Source: Microbacterium sp. SORGH_AS_1204
Lineage (GTDB): Bacteria; Actinomycetota; Actinomycetes; Actinomycetales; Microbacteriaceae
DNA: 64,000 nucleotides
Assembly: GCF_030818935.1 (NCBI RefSeq)
Contig: NZ_JAUTBD010000001.1
Location: 930,001-994,000, forward strand
Direction: 5' to 3'
Part shown: piece by piece, positions 8,223-16,880 of the stretch
Numbering within the stretch: position 1 is the first letter of the stretch
How the letters are laid out: each line of letters begins with the position of its first letter
Made by a program: the position numbers and the translations under genes
The notes under the pieces: model-generated
Databases searched by the model: none
Told to the model about the DNA's origin: nothing
The model's input: only the letters and a program-made list of their open reading frames with translations

Positions 8223-8585
8223 TCAGTCGACGGTGTCTGGCGCGCTGGCGAGGAACGCCTCCGAGCGCGCCTGCAGGAACGAGCAGAGCGCCGCCAGGGT
8301 CGCGAGTTCGCCCGACAGCGCCATCACCCGCCCGGCGGGGAGAGGAGCGGCGTCTTCGCGCGGTTCGAATGTGACTGCCCACTCCGTGGATCCCTCTTGC
8401 GCACCGGGTGCGATGTAGAAGGTGGTCGACACGCTGCGCAGCCGCGCGGCGACCAATCCGGCGTCCGCGTCTTCGTCGTCGTCGCTGTCCTGAGGAATGA
8501 CGCGGAGTATTTCCGCATCGTCGTAACCGAGCTCACGGAAATCATCGACCCACGCCTGCAGCGTCGTCATCGTGCGAAACGGCAT
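8223..8585 (-). CDS. Hypothetical protein, 120 aa
   Basis: I do not recognise the family. The protein has an N-terminal helical segment (MTTLQAWVDDFRELGYDDAE), an acidic stretch (DSDDDEDADAG) near residue 35, and a C-terminal part rich in Ala and Leu (ALSGELATLAALCSFLQA). No signal peptide or membrane segment is visible. Two ATG starts are possible: 8585 (MPFRTMTTLQ, used here) or five codons later. It is convergent with the MarR gene. The acidic composition and lack of neighbours give no functional clue. Confidence 0.6.
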   Translation of the reverse strand: MPFRTMTTLQAWVDDFRELGYDDAEILRVIPQDSDDDEDADAGLVAARLRSVSTTFYIAPGAQEGSTEWAVTFEPREDAAPLPAGRVMALSGELATLAALCSFLQARSEAFLASAPDTVD

Positions 8586-9001
8586 GGGCTTCCTCTCGAT
8601 ACGGGCGCGAAAGGCGGCCCCCCTCATTATGACTGTCGGACGGGCGTCTCGACGCGGGGTCACGAGCACCGCGCCGAGACGATGTCCGACCGGGTGTGCC
8701 GGGGAACGACAGCCGTCCGGTCGATGCAGCCGGGCTGCCAGGACATGCTGACCCGCCTGGGCGGGGAATGCAACGGCGGTACTCGGGGAGTGCGTGCGGC
8801 GGACAGCGAGTGGCGTCACGCGGCTGTGCGCCGCGAATACACACCGTAGCCAGCGCAAAGGTTACGGTGGAGTGCGGGTGCGGGGGCATCGGTGTCGATC
8901 GCCGGCCGTTGCGTCGATTGCATGAGAGCGTTCCCATACCCTCTCCGCGCAAACGATGCAATGGCCTTGCCGCACATTCTCGGACGATTTAGGAAACACG
9001 C
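8586..9001. other. Gap without a recognised gene (416 bp)
   Basis: Open frames here are short and do not look like real proteins. The 30 nt before the AraC start are unusually AT-rich (cggacgatttaggaaacac), consistent with its promoter and leader, but no clear -35/-10 pair with good spacing was found. The upstream region of the 120-aa gene is also here. Confidence 0.4.
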
Positions 9002-9937
9002 GTGGAGCACACCAACATCGAAACGCGAGACGCGGAGACCGTCGAGCACCTCTGGCAGACGATCGTGCCGGGGGCGCGTATCAGTCGCGCCGAGGCGATC
9101 CAGCCCGCACTCGCCTGGCACGCGGCGTCGGAGCCCGGCTTCGGGTTCTGCGATTACACGATGGGCTCCACCATGCTCGTCGAATCCGACCCGCTCGACC
9201 AGGTCGTGGTCGGTCGGATCGCGGGACCTCGCGTGGCGGGCACGTATCGGCGCGAACGCATCGACACCGCCGTGCCGTTCATGGTCGTCGACCGCCCCCT
9301 CGAGATCGCCTTCACGGGGCGCATCGCCGCCACCGCGGTGTCGTTCGCGCGCTCCGATTTCGACGAGGCGGCGCGCCGTCTCTCGGGCGATGACACCTTG
9401 CGCGTGCGGGCGACCGGCTACGCCCCGGTGAGCGAGCAGCGCCTTCGATACTGGACGCGCACGTGGGAGTACGCCCGCGACGTTCTGCTGCGTTCGCCTG
9501 AACGCACCCCGATCATCGAACAGCAGGCGCGCACCCTCATGCTGGAAGCCTCGCTCCTGGCCTTCCCCACCACGTTCACCGACGCGCTGGCGGCGGGTCG
9601 GCCGTCGCGTCCGCTGCCCGCACCGGTGCGCCGGGCCAAGGCCTATGTCGAGGCGCACGCCGCCGAGCCCGTGGTGTTGGCCGACATCGCTCAGGCGGCG
9701 CGGCTCTCGCCGCGTGGTCTGCAGTACGCGTTCCGCGCTGCGACCGGTCGCACCCCGATGCAGTACCTGCGCCGGGTGCGCCTGGACGCCGCTCGCGCCG
9801 AGCTGCGCAGCGCCGACCCGTCGGTGGAGACCGTGGCCGCGATCGCCGCCCGCTGGGGCTTCTCGAACCTCGGTCGTTTCGCCGCGATGTACCGCGGTGA
9901 GTTCGGCGAGACGCCGTCGACGACGCTGCGCTCCTGA
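9002..9937 (+). CDS. AraC family transcriptional regulator
   Basis: A 311-residue regulator. The C-terminal 100 residues carry the two AraC helix-turn-helix motifs: VLADIAQAARLSPRGLQYAF and then VETVAAIAARWGFSNLGRFA followed by MYRGEFGETPSTTLR, the classic family signature. The N-terminal 180 residues are a ligand-sensing or dimerisation region resembling the AraC-binding-like domain (FAD-rich beta region with PFMVVDRPLEIAFTG). GTG start with taggaaac upstream. No obvious target operon adjoins it; the downstream DNA is repeats. Ligand unknown. Confidence 0.9.
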   Translation: MEHTNIETRDAETVEHLWQTIVPGARISRAEAIQPALAWHAASEPGFGFCDYTMGSTMLVESDPLDQVVVGRIAGPRVAGTYRRERIDTAVPFMVVDRPLEIAFTGRIAATAVSFARSDFDEAARRLSGDDTLRVRATGYAPVSEQRLRYWTRTWEYARDVLLRSPERTPIIEQQARTLMLEASLLAFPTTFTDALAAGRPSRPLPAPVRRAKAYVEAHAAEPVVLADIAQAARLSPRGLQYAFRAATGRTPMQYLRRVRLDAARAELRSADPSVETVAAIAARWGFSNLGRFAAMYRGEFGETPSTTLRS

Positions 9938-9942
9938 CGCGC

Positions 9943-10080
9943 GGGCGGTGACCCTGTGGGCGGTGACTTCGCGGGGTGCCCCTGTGGGCGGTGACCCTCG
10001 CGGGGATGCGTGGGCGGTGACCCTCGCGGGGTGACGAGGGGGCGGTGACTTCGCGGGGTGACGAGCGGGCGGTGACCCCC
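9943..10080. repeat. Short tandem repeat array after the AraC gene
   Basis: About six degenerate copies of a 20-28 bp unit of the form gggcggtgac-ytcgcggggtg, some with an added acgag. The array starts directly after the AraC stop and leads into the 200-bp repeats. Confidence 0.75.
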
Positions 10081-10090
10081 GCTTTGTGCT

Positions 10091-10570
10091 GAAGGGAGGA
10101 GTGGGGGCGGGCGGAGGACGAATTCCGCCGTGGCATCCTCCTTTCGCCCCATATCCTCCGCTCGTCACGGTTGCGGGATGCGCGAGCGTATCCGGCGGTG
10201 CGAGGGGCGGGGTCTGGTCGCGGCGTGATGTGCAGGGCGGGCGGTGGCGGCCGCGCCTTGACCCGCGCTCGGTGACCCGCGCGTCGTGCCGAAGGGAGGA
10301 GTGGGGGCGGGCGGAGGATGAATTCCGCCGTGGCATCCTCCTTTCGCCCCGAATCCTCCGCTTGTCACGGTTGTGGGGCGCGCGAGTGTATCCGGCGGTG
10401 CGAGGGGCGGGGTCTGGTCGCGGCGTGATGTGCAGTGCGGGCGGTGGCGGCCGCGCCCTGACCCGCGCCCGCTGACTCGCGCGTCGCGCCGAAAGGAGGA
10501 GTGGGGGCGGGCGGAGGACGAATTCCGCCGTGGCGTCCGCCTTTCGCCCCAGATCCTCCGCTCGTCACGC
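10091..10570. repeat. 200-bp tandem repeat, two full copies and one partial
   Basis: Units start at 10091, 10291 and 10491, exactly 200 bp apart, with only scattered substitutions. Each begins gaagggaggagtgggggcgg and contains gcggaggacgaattccgcc, tcctcctttcgcccc and cctccgctcgtcacg, so GGAGG and CCTCC blocks can pair into hairpins. No plausible gene is present in the 691-bp gap that holds them. Related elements occur at 13197 and 28311. Confidence 0.9.
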
Positions 10571-10628
10571 GCCGCCCGCCCCGACCGCGCCGCCCGATCC
10601 GCACGATCCGCACGCGCGGGGGATGCCG

Positions 10629-12122
10629 TCAGTGACCCGCGCCGAGCCCGCCGGTGAGCCGGCCGTGGAAGCGCCGGGCGGCGTCGTTCATTCCCTCGAG
10701 CTCCACGACGGTGCCGAGGTGCGCGTATTTCGTCTGCACGGCATCCAGGGCCGCGACGGTCGAGGCGTCCCACACGTGCGAGCGCGAGAGGTCGATCACC
10801 ACGCGCGCGGGGTCGCGGTGGTAGGCGAACTTCGTCGTGAGGTCGTTGCTCGAGGCGAAGAACAGCTCGCCCTCCACGACGTAGCGCGCCGTCTCGCCCT
10901 CGACGGTGCGGGTCACGCTCGTCAGCGAAGCGACGCGGCGCGCGAACAGCACGGCGGCGGCGATCACGCCCACGCCGACACCGATCGCGAGGTTGTGCGT
11001 CCACACGGTGACCGCCACCGTCAGCACCATCACGACGGTCTCGCTCACCGGCATCCGGCGCAGGGTCGAGGGACGGATGCTGTGCCAGTCGAAGGTCGCG
11101 ACCGACACGACGATCATCACCGCGACGAGCACCGCCATCGGGATGATCGCCACGACGTCGCCGAACGCGAGCACGAGCACGAGCAGGAAGACACCGGCGA
11201 GGAAGGTCGAGATCCGCGTGCGGGCCCCCGAGGCCTTCACGTTGATCATCGTCTGCCCGATCATCGCGCAGCCGCCCATGCCGCCGAACAGCCCCGACAG
11301 TACGTTCGCGGCGCCCTGACCGAGCGATTCCCGCGTCTTGGATGACGGGGTGTCGGTGATGTCGTCGACGAGGGCTGCGGTCATGAGCGACTCGAGCAGT
11401 CCCACGATCGCCATCGCCACCGCGAACGGGAAGATGATCCCGAGCGTGTCGAGCGAGAACGGCACGCCGGGAAGGAGCAGCGCGGGCAGGCTCTCGGGCA
11501 GGGCGCCCTGGTCGCCGACCGTCGGCACCGAGATGCCGAACACCACCGCCGCACCCGTGAGCAGCACGATCGCGACGAGGGGCGCCGGCACGGCTCTGGT
11601 GACGCGGGGGAGAAGGTACATGATCAGCAGCCCCGCCGCGGCGATCGGATAGACCGCCCACGGCACGTCGATGAGCTGTGGCACCTGCGCCGTGAAGATG
11701 AGGATCGCCAGCGCGTTCACGAACCCGACCATGACGCTGCGCGGGATGTACCGCATGAGCTTGGCGACGCCGAGCAGACCGAGGACCACCTGAAGGATGC
11801 CACCGAGGATCACCGTCGCGAGCAGGTAGTCGACGCCGTGCTCGCGCGCGACGGGCGCGATGACCAGCGCGATCGCCCCGGTCGCGGCGGAGATCATGGC
11901 GGGGCGCCCGCCGAGGAAGGCGATGGCGACGGCCATCACGAACGACGAGAACAAGCCCAGGCGGGGATCGACGCCGGCGATGATCGAGAACGCGATGGCC
12001 TCGGGGATGAGCGCGATGGCCACCACGAGACCGGCAAGTGCCTCACGGGTGAGCAGGCGCGGTGAGCGCAGGGCCTGGAGCACGGTGGGTTCGGGGCGCG
12101 GGCGCGCGAGGACGTCGGTCAT
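10629..12122 (-). CDS. SulP/SLC26 family inorganic anion transporter
   Basis: A 497-residue membrane transporter of the SulP family (sulfate, bicarbonate or similar anions). About ten hydrophobic segments fill residues 20-390, starting with EALAGLVVAIALIPEAIAFS, the family signature. The C-terminal 100 residues (VEGELFFASSNDLTTKF, VVIDLSRSHVWDASTVAALD) form a STAS regulatory domain. ATG at 12122 (MTDVLARPRPEP) fits the family; the longer frame would add 60 unlikely residues. It is divergent from a MerR regulator gene with 115 bp between, which suggests MerR control. The transported anion is not determinable. Confidence 0.92.
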   Translation of the reverse strand: MTDVLARPRPEPTVLQALRSPRLLTREALAGLVVAIALIPEAIAFSIIAGVDPRLGLFSSFVMAVAIAFLGGRPAMISAATGAIALVIAPVAREHGVDYLLATVILGGILQVVLGLLGVAKLMRYIPRSVMVGFVNALAILIFTAQVPQLIDVPWAVYPIAAAGLLIMYLLPRVTRAVPAPLVAIVLLTGAAVVFGISVPTVGDQGALPESLPALLLPGVPFSLDTLGIIFPFAVAMAIVGLLESLMTAALVDDITDTPSSKTRESLGQGAANVLSGLFGGMGGCAMIGQTMINVKASGARTRISTFLAGVFLLVLVLAFGDVVAIIPMAVLVAVMIVVSVATFDWHSIRPSTLRRMPVSETVVMVLTVAVTVWTHNLAIGVGVGVIAAAVLFARRVASLTSVTRTVEGETARYVVEGELFFASSNDLTTKFAYHRDPARVVIDLSRSHVWDASTVAALDAVQTKYAHLGTVVELEGMNDAARRFHGRLTGGLGAGH

Positions 12123-12199
12123 GAGACGCTCCGGGAGGGGGAGGGGCCCCGCGTCGACGCGGGGAAGAATGGGGGTGTCGCGATCGCGACCCAGAGAGA

Positions 12200-12216
12200 C
12201 TCTACCGTAACGAGAG
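12200..12216. promoter_or_regulatory. Possible MerR-type dyad in divergent promoter region
   Basis: CTCT and AGAG blocks flank accgtaacg, forming a weak dyad in the 115-bp region between the SulP and merR-like genes. MerR proteins often bind dyads in their own divergent promoter. The symmetry is short, so this is tentative. Confidence 0.25.
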
Positions 12217-12237
12217 GGTTGCGGAACGGGGGATGCC

Positions 12238-12609
12238 ATGACCGCCCAGCGACCCATGCAGATCGGCGAGCTCGCCGAGCGCACCGGCCTGTCGATCCGC
12301 ACGCTCCGTCACTACGACGAGATCGGACTGCTCCGGCCGTCGGCGCGCAGCGACGGCGGCTTCCGTCTCTACACCGCCGACGACGAGTCGCGGCTCCTGC
12401 TCATCCGCCGCATGAAACCGCTGGGGTACTCGCTGGAGCAGATGGGCGAGTTGCTCGCGGTCGTCGACGGTCTCGACGCCGATCCCGCCGATGCGGCGCT
12501 CGCCGCGCGACTGGCCGACATCCGCGACGAGGCGTCGACGCGCCGCGACGACCTTCGCCGCAAGCTCGACGCGGCCGACGAGTTCGTCGCGCAGCTCGAG
12601 GCACGATGA
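12238..12609 (+). CDS. MerR family transcriptional regulator
   Basis: A 123-residue regulator. The N-terminal winged helix has MQIGELAERTGLSIRTLRHY followed by DEIGLLRPS and the FRLYTADDESRLLLIRRMK wing, a full MerR signature. The C-terminal 50 residues form the dimerising coiled coil (RLADIRDEASTRRDDLRRKL). There is no Cys cluster for metal sensing, so it is not a typical metal or SoxR sensor. It overlaps the following GNAT gene as ATGA and is divergent from the SulP transporter. Those two units are the likely targets. Confidence 0.93.
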   Translation: MTAQRPMQIGELAERTGLSIRTLRHYDEIGLLRPSARSDGGFRLYTADDESRLLLIRRMKPLGYSLEQMGELLAVVDGLDADPADAALAARLADIRDEASTRRDDLRRKLDAADEFVAQLEAR

Positions 12610-13178
12610 CCGCCCACGACCTCGCGCTCGAGGGCCATGGCATCCTGCTCACCCCCGCCGTGCCCGACGACGCCGCCGCTGCCTGGGCCCTGACCGACGC
12701 GAGCCTGTGGGCGGGGATGACGACGCCCTGGCCCGAATCGGTCGCGGCGTACGCCGCGCGCATCGCACAGCAGCAGGCGACGCCGGGGATGTTCGCGTTC
12801 ATGGTGCGGGATGCCGACACCCTCGGCATCCGTGGATCGACGACGTTCTACGAGTATGCGCCGACGCAGGGCCGGGTCGAGATCGGCACGACCTGGTACG
12901 GCCGCGCCTTCCAGGGCGGTCGGACCAACCCCGCGACCAAGCTGCTGTTGCTGCGGCACGCGTTCGAGCAGTGGGGGCTGAACCGCGTGGCGCTGCGCTG
13001 CGACGCGCGGAACACCCGCAGCGCCCGGGCGATCGAGCGCCTCGGTGCCACGCCCGAGGGGCGGCTGCGCCACCACCGGATCGCGTCGGACGGCTCGATC
13101 GGCGACACCCTCTACTTCTCGATCCTGCGGGAGGAGTGGCCGAACGTGCGTGCGGGGCTCGAGGCACGCCTGCGCTGA
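12606..13178 (+). CDS. GNAT family N-acetyltransferase
   Basis: A 190-residue acetyltransferase of the RimJ/RimL-like GNAT group, using acetyl-CoA to acetylate an amine on a protein or small molecule. The features are an N-terminal L-x-P-x-x-x-DAAAAWALTD segment, the central strand EIGTTWYGRAFQGGRTNPAT, and ALRCDARNTRSARAIERLGA, the motif for C-terminal acetyl-CoA contact, ending RHHRIASDGSIGDTLYFSIL. The ATG overlaps the MerR stop (ATGA), so it is translationally coupled to the regulator. Substrate is unknown. Confidence 0.9.
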   Translation: MTAHDLALEGHGILLTPAVPDDAAAAWALTDASLWAGMTTPWPESVAAYAARIAQQQATPGMFAFMVRDADTLGIRGSTTFYEYAPTQGRVEIGTTWYGRAFQGGRTNPATKLLLLRHAFEQWGLNRVALRCDARNTRSARAIERLGATPEGRLRHHRIASDGSIGDTLYFSILREEWPNVRAGLEARLR

Positions 13179-13196
13179 GCGCCCGGACCGCGCTCG

Positions 13197-13372
13197 GCGT
13201 CGGGAGGAGAATCCGCCGGGGGGAGGATGCCGGGGCGCGGCGCGGTCCTCCGGTCGCTGATCCTCCCTCGTGTCAGCGGCGCGGTGGGCGGCGTCGGGAG
13301 GAGAACCCGCCGGGGGAGGATGCCGGGGCGCGGCGCGGTCCTCCGCTCGCCGGTCCTCCTCCCGTCGTGCGC
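13197..13372. repeat. Two copies of a 94-bp palindromic intergenic repeat
   Basis: Units start gcgtcgggaggagaa at 13197 and 13291. Each contains ggaggatgccggggcgcgg, gcggtcctcc and a closing tcctcc block, so the GGAGG and CCTCC parts can pair. The layout resembles the elements at 10091 and 28311. It fills most of the gap between the GNAT and NUDIX genes; no gene is seen in it. Confidence 0.75.
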
Positions 13373-13433
13373 TGTTTACGGCATCCGTGCGGTCAGCGGC
13401 GTATCCCGGCGCGCACTCTGGAAGACTGCCGAC

Positions 13434-13910
13434 GTGAGCGAGCACACGACGACGGACGAGCCGAAGACCCGCACCACGGCCCGCATCCTGGTCTTCGACG
13501 AAGACGGCGCGCTGCTGCTGATGAAGCAGCACTGGGGTCGGCGGGTGCGGCCTGCGCGCTGGCTGACGGTGGGCGGGGGCATCGAACCGGGTGAGGATGC
13601 CGCGACGGCGGCCGTTCGCGAACTCTTCGAGGAGACGGGCCTGCGAGTGGATGCCGTGGGTCGACCGGTCGCGTTCCGCGACATCGCGCTTCCTCCGGCG
13701 GAGGAGTACGAGCGCCGCACGGCGGTGTACTTCGTCGTGCGCGTCCCGCGGTTCGAGATCGCCCGCGAGGCGTGGACCGAGAGCGAGCAGGACGACATCG
13801 TGGACGTACGGTGGTTCACGCCCGCAGAGCTCGCGGCGTCGCACGACGTGTTCGACCCCGAGGACGTGCGGGAGATCGTCGCCGGCCTCGACGGGTCGGA
13901 TCGCGTGTGA
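13434..13910 (+). CDS. NUDIX hydrolase
   Basis: A 158-residue pyrophosphohydrolase that cleaves a nucleoside diphosphate linked to some moiety. The Nudix box is complete: GGIEPGEDAATAAVRELFEE followed by TGL, matching G-x5-E-x7-R-E-x2-E-E-x-G. A GTG start (VSEHTTTDEPK) is chosen because the frame upstream runs into the repeat region. The C-terminus (DVRWFTPAEL) is typical of the family. Sits just before tRNA-Ser. Substrate cannot be assigned. Confidence 0.88.
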   Translation: MSEHTTTDEPKTRTTARILVFDEDGALLLMKQHWGRRVRPARWLTVGGGIEPGEDAATAAVRELFEETGLRVDAVGRPVAFRDIALPPAEEYERRTAVYFVVRVPRFEIAREAWTESEQDDIVDVRWFTPAELAASHDVFDPEDVREIVAGLDGSDRV

Positions 13911-13970
13911 CACCGGCGCAGCCCGGACGACGGCGGGGGAGGGCTCCGGTGCCGTGTAAGCTTTCCTGTT

Positions 13971-14062
13971 GGAAGTGTGTCCGAGCGGCCTAAGGAGCAT
14001 GGCTGGAATCCATGTAGGCGGGGTAACTCGCCTCGCAGGTTCAAATCCTGTCACTTCCGCCA
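13971..14062 (+). tRNA. tRNA-Ser (GGA anticodon)
   Basis: The acceptor stem GGAAGTG pairs with CACTTCC, with CCA encoded at the 3' end. The anticodon arm catgg-ctGGAat-ccatg gives anticodon GGA (codon UCC), and the long variable arm (taggcggggtaactcgcct) is typical of tRNA-Ser. The T arm shows ggttcaaatcc. A TAAGCT -10 element lies 8 nt before the 5' end. Confidence 0.97.
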
Positions 14063-14066
14063 GAAC

Positions 14067-14098
14067 AGCCCCCGGTGAGCGATCGCTCGCCGGGGGCT
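14067..14098 (+). terminator. Terminator hairpin after tRNA-Ser
   Basis: A 14-bp stem with one G-U pair: agcccccggtgagc against gctcgccgggggct, with a gatc loop, followed by tcttcgtcgt. It starts 5 nt after the tRNA end. Confidence 0.85.
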
Positions 14099-14110
14099 TC
14101 TTCGTCGTGC

Positions 14111-14185
14111 CCGGCCAGACGGTGTCCGGCCAGACGGTGTCCGGCCAGACGGTGTCCGGCCAGACGGTGTCCGGCCAGACGCTGC
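14111..14185. repeat. Five tandem 15-bp repeats
   Basis: Unit ccggccagacggtgt is repeated five times; the last copy ends gctgc. It lies between the tRNA-Ser terminator and a small membrane protein gene. The first four copies are identical, so the array is probably recent or actively slipping. Confidence 0.9.
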
Positions 14186-14206
14186 CCGCCCCGATAGCGT
14201 GACGGC

Positions 14207-14551
14207 ATGAACGCGTTCGATCGCCCGACATCCCGCCTCGGCGTCGTCGCCGTGGCGGGTGCGCTCGCTCTCGTATCCGTGCTGCTCATCTGGGGCATCG
14301 CCGTGCCTTCGGGACCACTCGTCTGCCCCGCGGTGTACCCGGCACCGACGAACTGCCGCGCCGAGTTCCGCGTCGGAACCGGTCTGGTCGCCTCGATCGT
14401 GATCGCTGCGGCATTCGTTCTGACCGTGTGCGTCGCGCTGCGGCGATCGGCGTGGAGGGGTGCGGCGACGTGCGGCGTTCTCGTGCTGGTCGTCGCGCCG
14501 TTCCTCGCGTATGCGCTGGTGACCGGGCTCCCCGGCTTCGCCGTGGGCTGA
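14207..14551 (+). CDS. Small membrane protein, 114 aa
   Basis: I do not recognise the family. The protein has three hydrophobic segments: around residues 10-32 (LGVVAVAGALALVSVLLIWG), 62-82 (LVASIVIAAAFVLTVCVALR) and 92-110. A pair of cysteines (VCPAVYPAPTNC) lies in the loop between the first two and, if exported, could form a disulfide. It starts 21 nt after the 15-bp repeat array and ends 19 nt from the convergent transglutaminase gene stop. Confidence 0.65.
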   Translation: MNAFDRPTSRLGVVAVAGALALVSVLLIWGIAVPSGPLVCPAVYPAPTNCRAEFRVGTGLVASIVIAAAFVLTVCVALRRSAWRGAATCGVLVLVVAPFLAYALVTGLPGFAVG

Positions 14552-14570
14552 GGCCGCCCGCCGCCACGGG

Positions 14571-16880
14571 TCAGCTGCCGACGGTCTCGCGTTCCGTCTC
14601 GACCGCTCCCGGCCGCACAATGAGCGAGCGGGGGAACAGCCCCGCGATCAGGCGGCGACCCGGCGACACCCCCGCCCGCAATCGCGAGCGGATGCGCTCC
14701 ACCGCCCCCGCCAGAGCGGGACCGCTCGCGGGGTCGATGGCATCCTCCGCGTAGCTGACGCGCTCCACGGCCGCACCGAGCAGCGTGATGTCGTCGGCGT
14801 CGACGCCGTGATCGGAGACGAGGCGCGCCGCGAAGGCACGCGGCGACTCCGCTCCGGATGCCGGGATGCCGAGGTCCACCGCCTCGTCCTGCAACGCGCG
14901 CCACGCGGCGACCGCATCCCCCGCGCGGGCGGCCCTCAGACGGCGGCTCCGGCGCAGCACGCGCACGACCGACGGCACGATCAGCAGCACGAGCAGCGCC
15001 GCACCGAACAGCGAGGGCGCGACCCACGAGGTGGAGGCCCGCGTGCCTGTGGCGACCCCGGGGCCGTTCTGCGCGTCGATGTCGGGCCGCGCGGCCTGCG
15101 ACGGCGCCGTCGAGGGGGCATCCTCGGGGGCGGCGGCATCCTGTTCCGGGGTGTCGGGCGTGGTCGAGCCGCCCGACCCCGAGCCCGAGGCGAAGTTCGT
15201 CGGCACGCCCAGGCTGTTGGTCGGCTCGAACGGCACCCACCCGATGCCCTCGAACGACACCTCGGGCCACGCGTGCAACTGGCTGGATGTCACCGTGTAC
15301 TCGCTGCCGTCCTCCGGTGAGCTGCTGGTCGCGGTGCCGGGGAGGTAGCCGATGACGATGCGGGCCGGCAGGCCCAGCGAGCGCGCCATCACGGCGAAGG
15401 CCGAGGCGTAGTGCACGCAATACCCCGCGCGCACCTGCAGGAAGTCGGCGACGGCATCCAGTCCCGCGCCGTCGAAGCCCGAATCGACGGGGGCGTCGAG
15501 CGAATAGCGGAACTGGCTGCTGCGGAACCACGTCTGCAGCGCCGCAAGCTGGTCGTAGGGCGACTGCGCACCCGCGGTCACCTCACGGGCGGTGTCGCCG
15601 ATGATCGCCGGCACATCGCCGGGCAGGCTCGTCAGGGTGGGATCCAGGTCCGCCCCTCCCGCCGCGCGGGAGCGTATCTGCTCCAGCGTCGGGCGCGGCA
15701 CCTCGGCCTGCACCTCGTACACCTGTTCGCGGGTCGACCCGGCGCGGGTGACGACCGTGCGGTTCTGCGGCATCCCGAGCCAATCCCCGTCCAGGCCCGT
15801 CACGGTCGAGGCCGGGTAGGGCACCGGCAGCCAGGGACTGTCGAGCTGATCCACGGTCACCGTGGTCGTGTAGTCGGCGACCGTGATGTCGCCGTCAACG
15901 GCGACGGGCTCGAACACCGCGCCCTCCGCCGGGACGGGAACGGTGTCGGAGCTGTCGGGCTGCCAGATGGAGCCGTCGAAACGCGACAGGGTGACCGCCC
16001 GCAGGTAGGGGGCGGTCGGAGCGGTGGTGCGTACGCTCAGCACGTCGACCTCGCGCGGCTGGCGGAGGTCGTTGCCGAGCTCGAGGTTGGGGTTGATGGT
16101 CGTGCCGACGCCGCCCGTGCCGCCGGTGGCGAAGCGGAGCCCGGGCTGGGGGAGGAGCGGGGTGGCGACCACCGCCACGATCACCGCCACCGCGGCGACC
16201 CCGAGCGCGGTCGCCGACACGCCGCGCACTCCCGGCGATCCGGCGCGTGCGGAGGCCCGGGAGGAGGGCGCGGTGCGCGCGCGCGTGTCGACGCGGAGGA
16301 GGAACAACAGCGCCGCCGCCAGCAGCACGAAGCCGACGATGTCGATCTCGGAGGGGATGGCGATGGTCGGAATCAGCGACACGGCGACGAGGCCGACGCC
16401 GGCCAACAGCGGCATCCGCGCCGTCAGCACCACGTGGTCGAGCACCACCGCGAGGCCCGCGACGGCGGCCACCAACAGGAACGACAGTCCCGTCTGCGCC
16501 GCGACCGGTGCGACACCGGTGCGGATCTCCTCGGATGCTGCGTTCAGCAGCCCCGGCAGCGACGCGAAGGTCGCCGGGGTGGGGATCACCCCCAGGATCG
16601 CCGAGGACCGCCCGAAGATCGCCGTCAGCACCACGACGCCCACCGCGATCTCGGCGATGGTCGCGAAGACGGCGGGCAGTCGGCTCGCGCGAACCAGCAG
16701 GCCCGCCCCCAGCACCGCGGCGGTGGTGAAGACCGCCCCCGCCACCCACGCACCGGGCGCGATGACCGAGAACACCGGCAGCAGGGCGGCGGCGATCGCG
16801 GCGAAGAGTCCGACGGTGAGCAGCGTCGCGTCGCGCCGTCGCCGCGGGGTGCGCAGCGCCGTCACGTCAGCGGCCGACAC
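14571..16880 (-). CDS. Transglutaminase-like (TgpA/DUF3488) membrane protein
   Basis: A 769-residue membrane protein: an N-terminal membrane part (about residues 18-260), a periplasmic-side region, and a transglutaminase-like fold with RAGYCVHYASAFAVMARSLG (catalytic Cys) then LPARIVIGYLPG, LHAWPEVSFEGIGWVPFEPT (catalytic His and Asp). A further membrane segment and a C-terminal domain follow. It is the last gene of the MoxR-DUF58-transglutaminase operon, known for envelope-related roles. GTG at 16880 is preferred because GAGGGG lies 7 nt upstream; it overlaps the DUF58 gene end. A GTG five codons later is possible. Confidence 0.9.
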   Translation of the reverse strand: MSAADVTALRTPRRRRDATLLTVGLFAAIAAALLPVFSVIAPGAWVAGAVFTTAAVLGAGLLVRASRLPAVFATIAEIAVGVVVLTAIFGRSSAILGVIPTPATFASLPGLLNAASEEIRTGVAPVAAQTGLSFLLVAAVAGLAVVLDHVVLTARMPLLAGVGLVAVSLIPTIAIPSEIDIVGFVLLAAALLFLLRVDTRARTAPSSRASARAGSPGVRGVSATALGVAAVAVIVAVVATPLLPQPGLRFATGGTGGVGTTINPNLELGNDLRQPREVDVLSVRTTAPTAPYLRAVTLSRFDGSIWQPDSSDTVPVPAEGAVFEPVAVDGDITVADYTTTVTVDQLDSPWLPVPYPASTVTGLDGDWLGMPQNRTVVTRAGSTREQVYEVQAEVPRPTLEQIRSRAAGGADLDPTLTSLPGDVPAIIGDTAREVTAGAQSPYDQLAALQTWFRSSQFRYSLDAPVDSGFDGAGLDAVADFLQVRAGYCVHYASAFAVMARSLGLPARIVIGYLPGTATSSSPEDGSEYTVTSSQLHAWPEVSFEGIGWVPFEPTNSLGVPTNFASGSGSGGSTTPDTPEQDAAAPEDAPSTAPSQAARPDIDAQNGPGVATGTRASTSWVAPSLFGAALLVLLIVPSVVRVLRRSRRLRAARAGDAVAAWRALQDEAVDLGIPASGAESPRAFAARLVSDHGVDADDITLLGAAVERVSYAEDAIDPASGPALAGAVERIRSRLRAGVSPGRRLIAGLFPRSLIVRPGAVETERETVGS

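Noticed and set aside
9943..10570. CRISPR-like array of direct repeats
   Set aside because: Repeats are long and contiguous without unique spacers of constant length, and no cas gene is near. These are tandem repeats.
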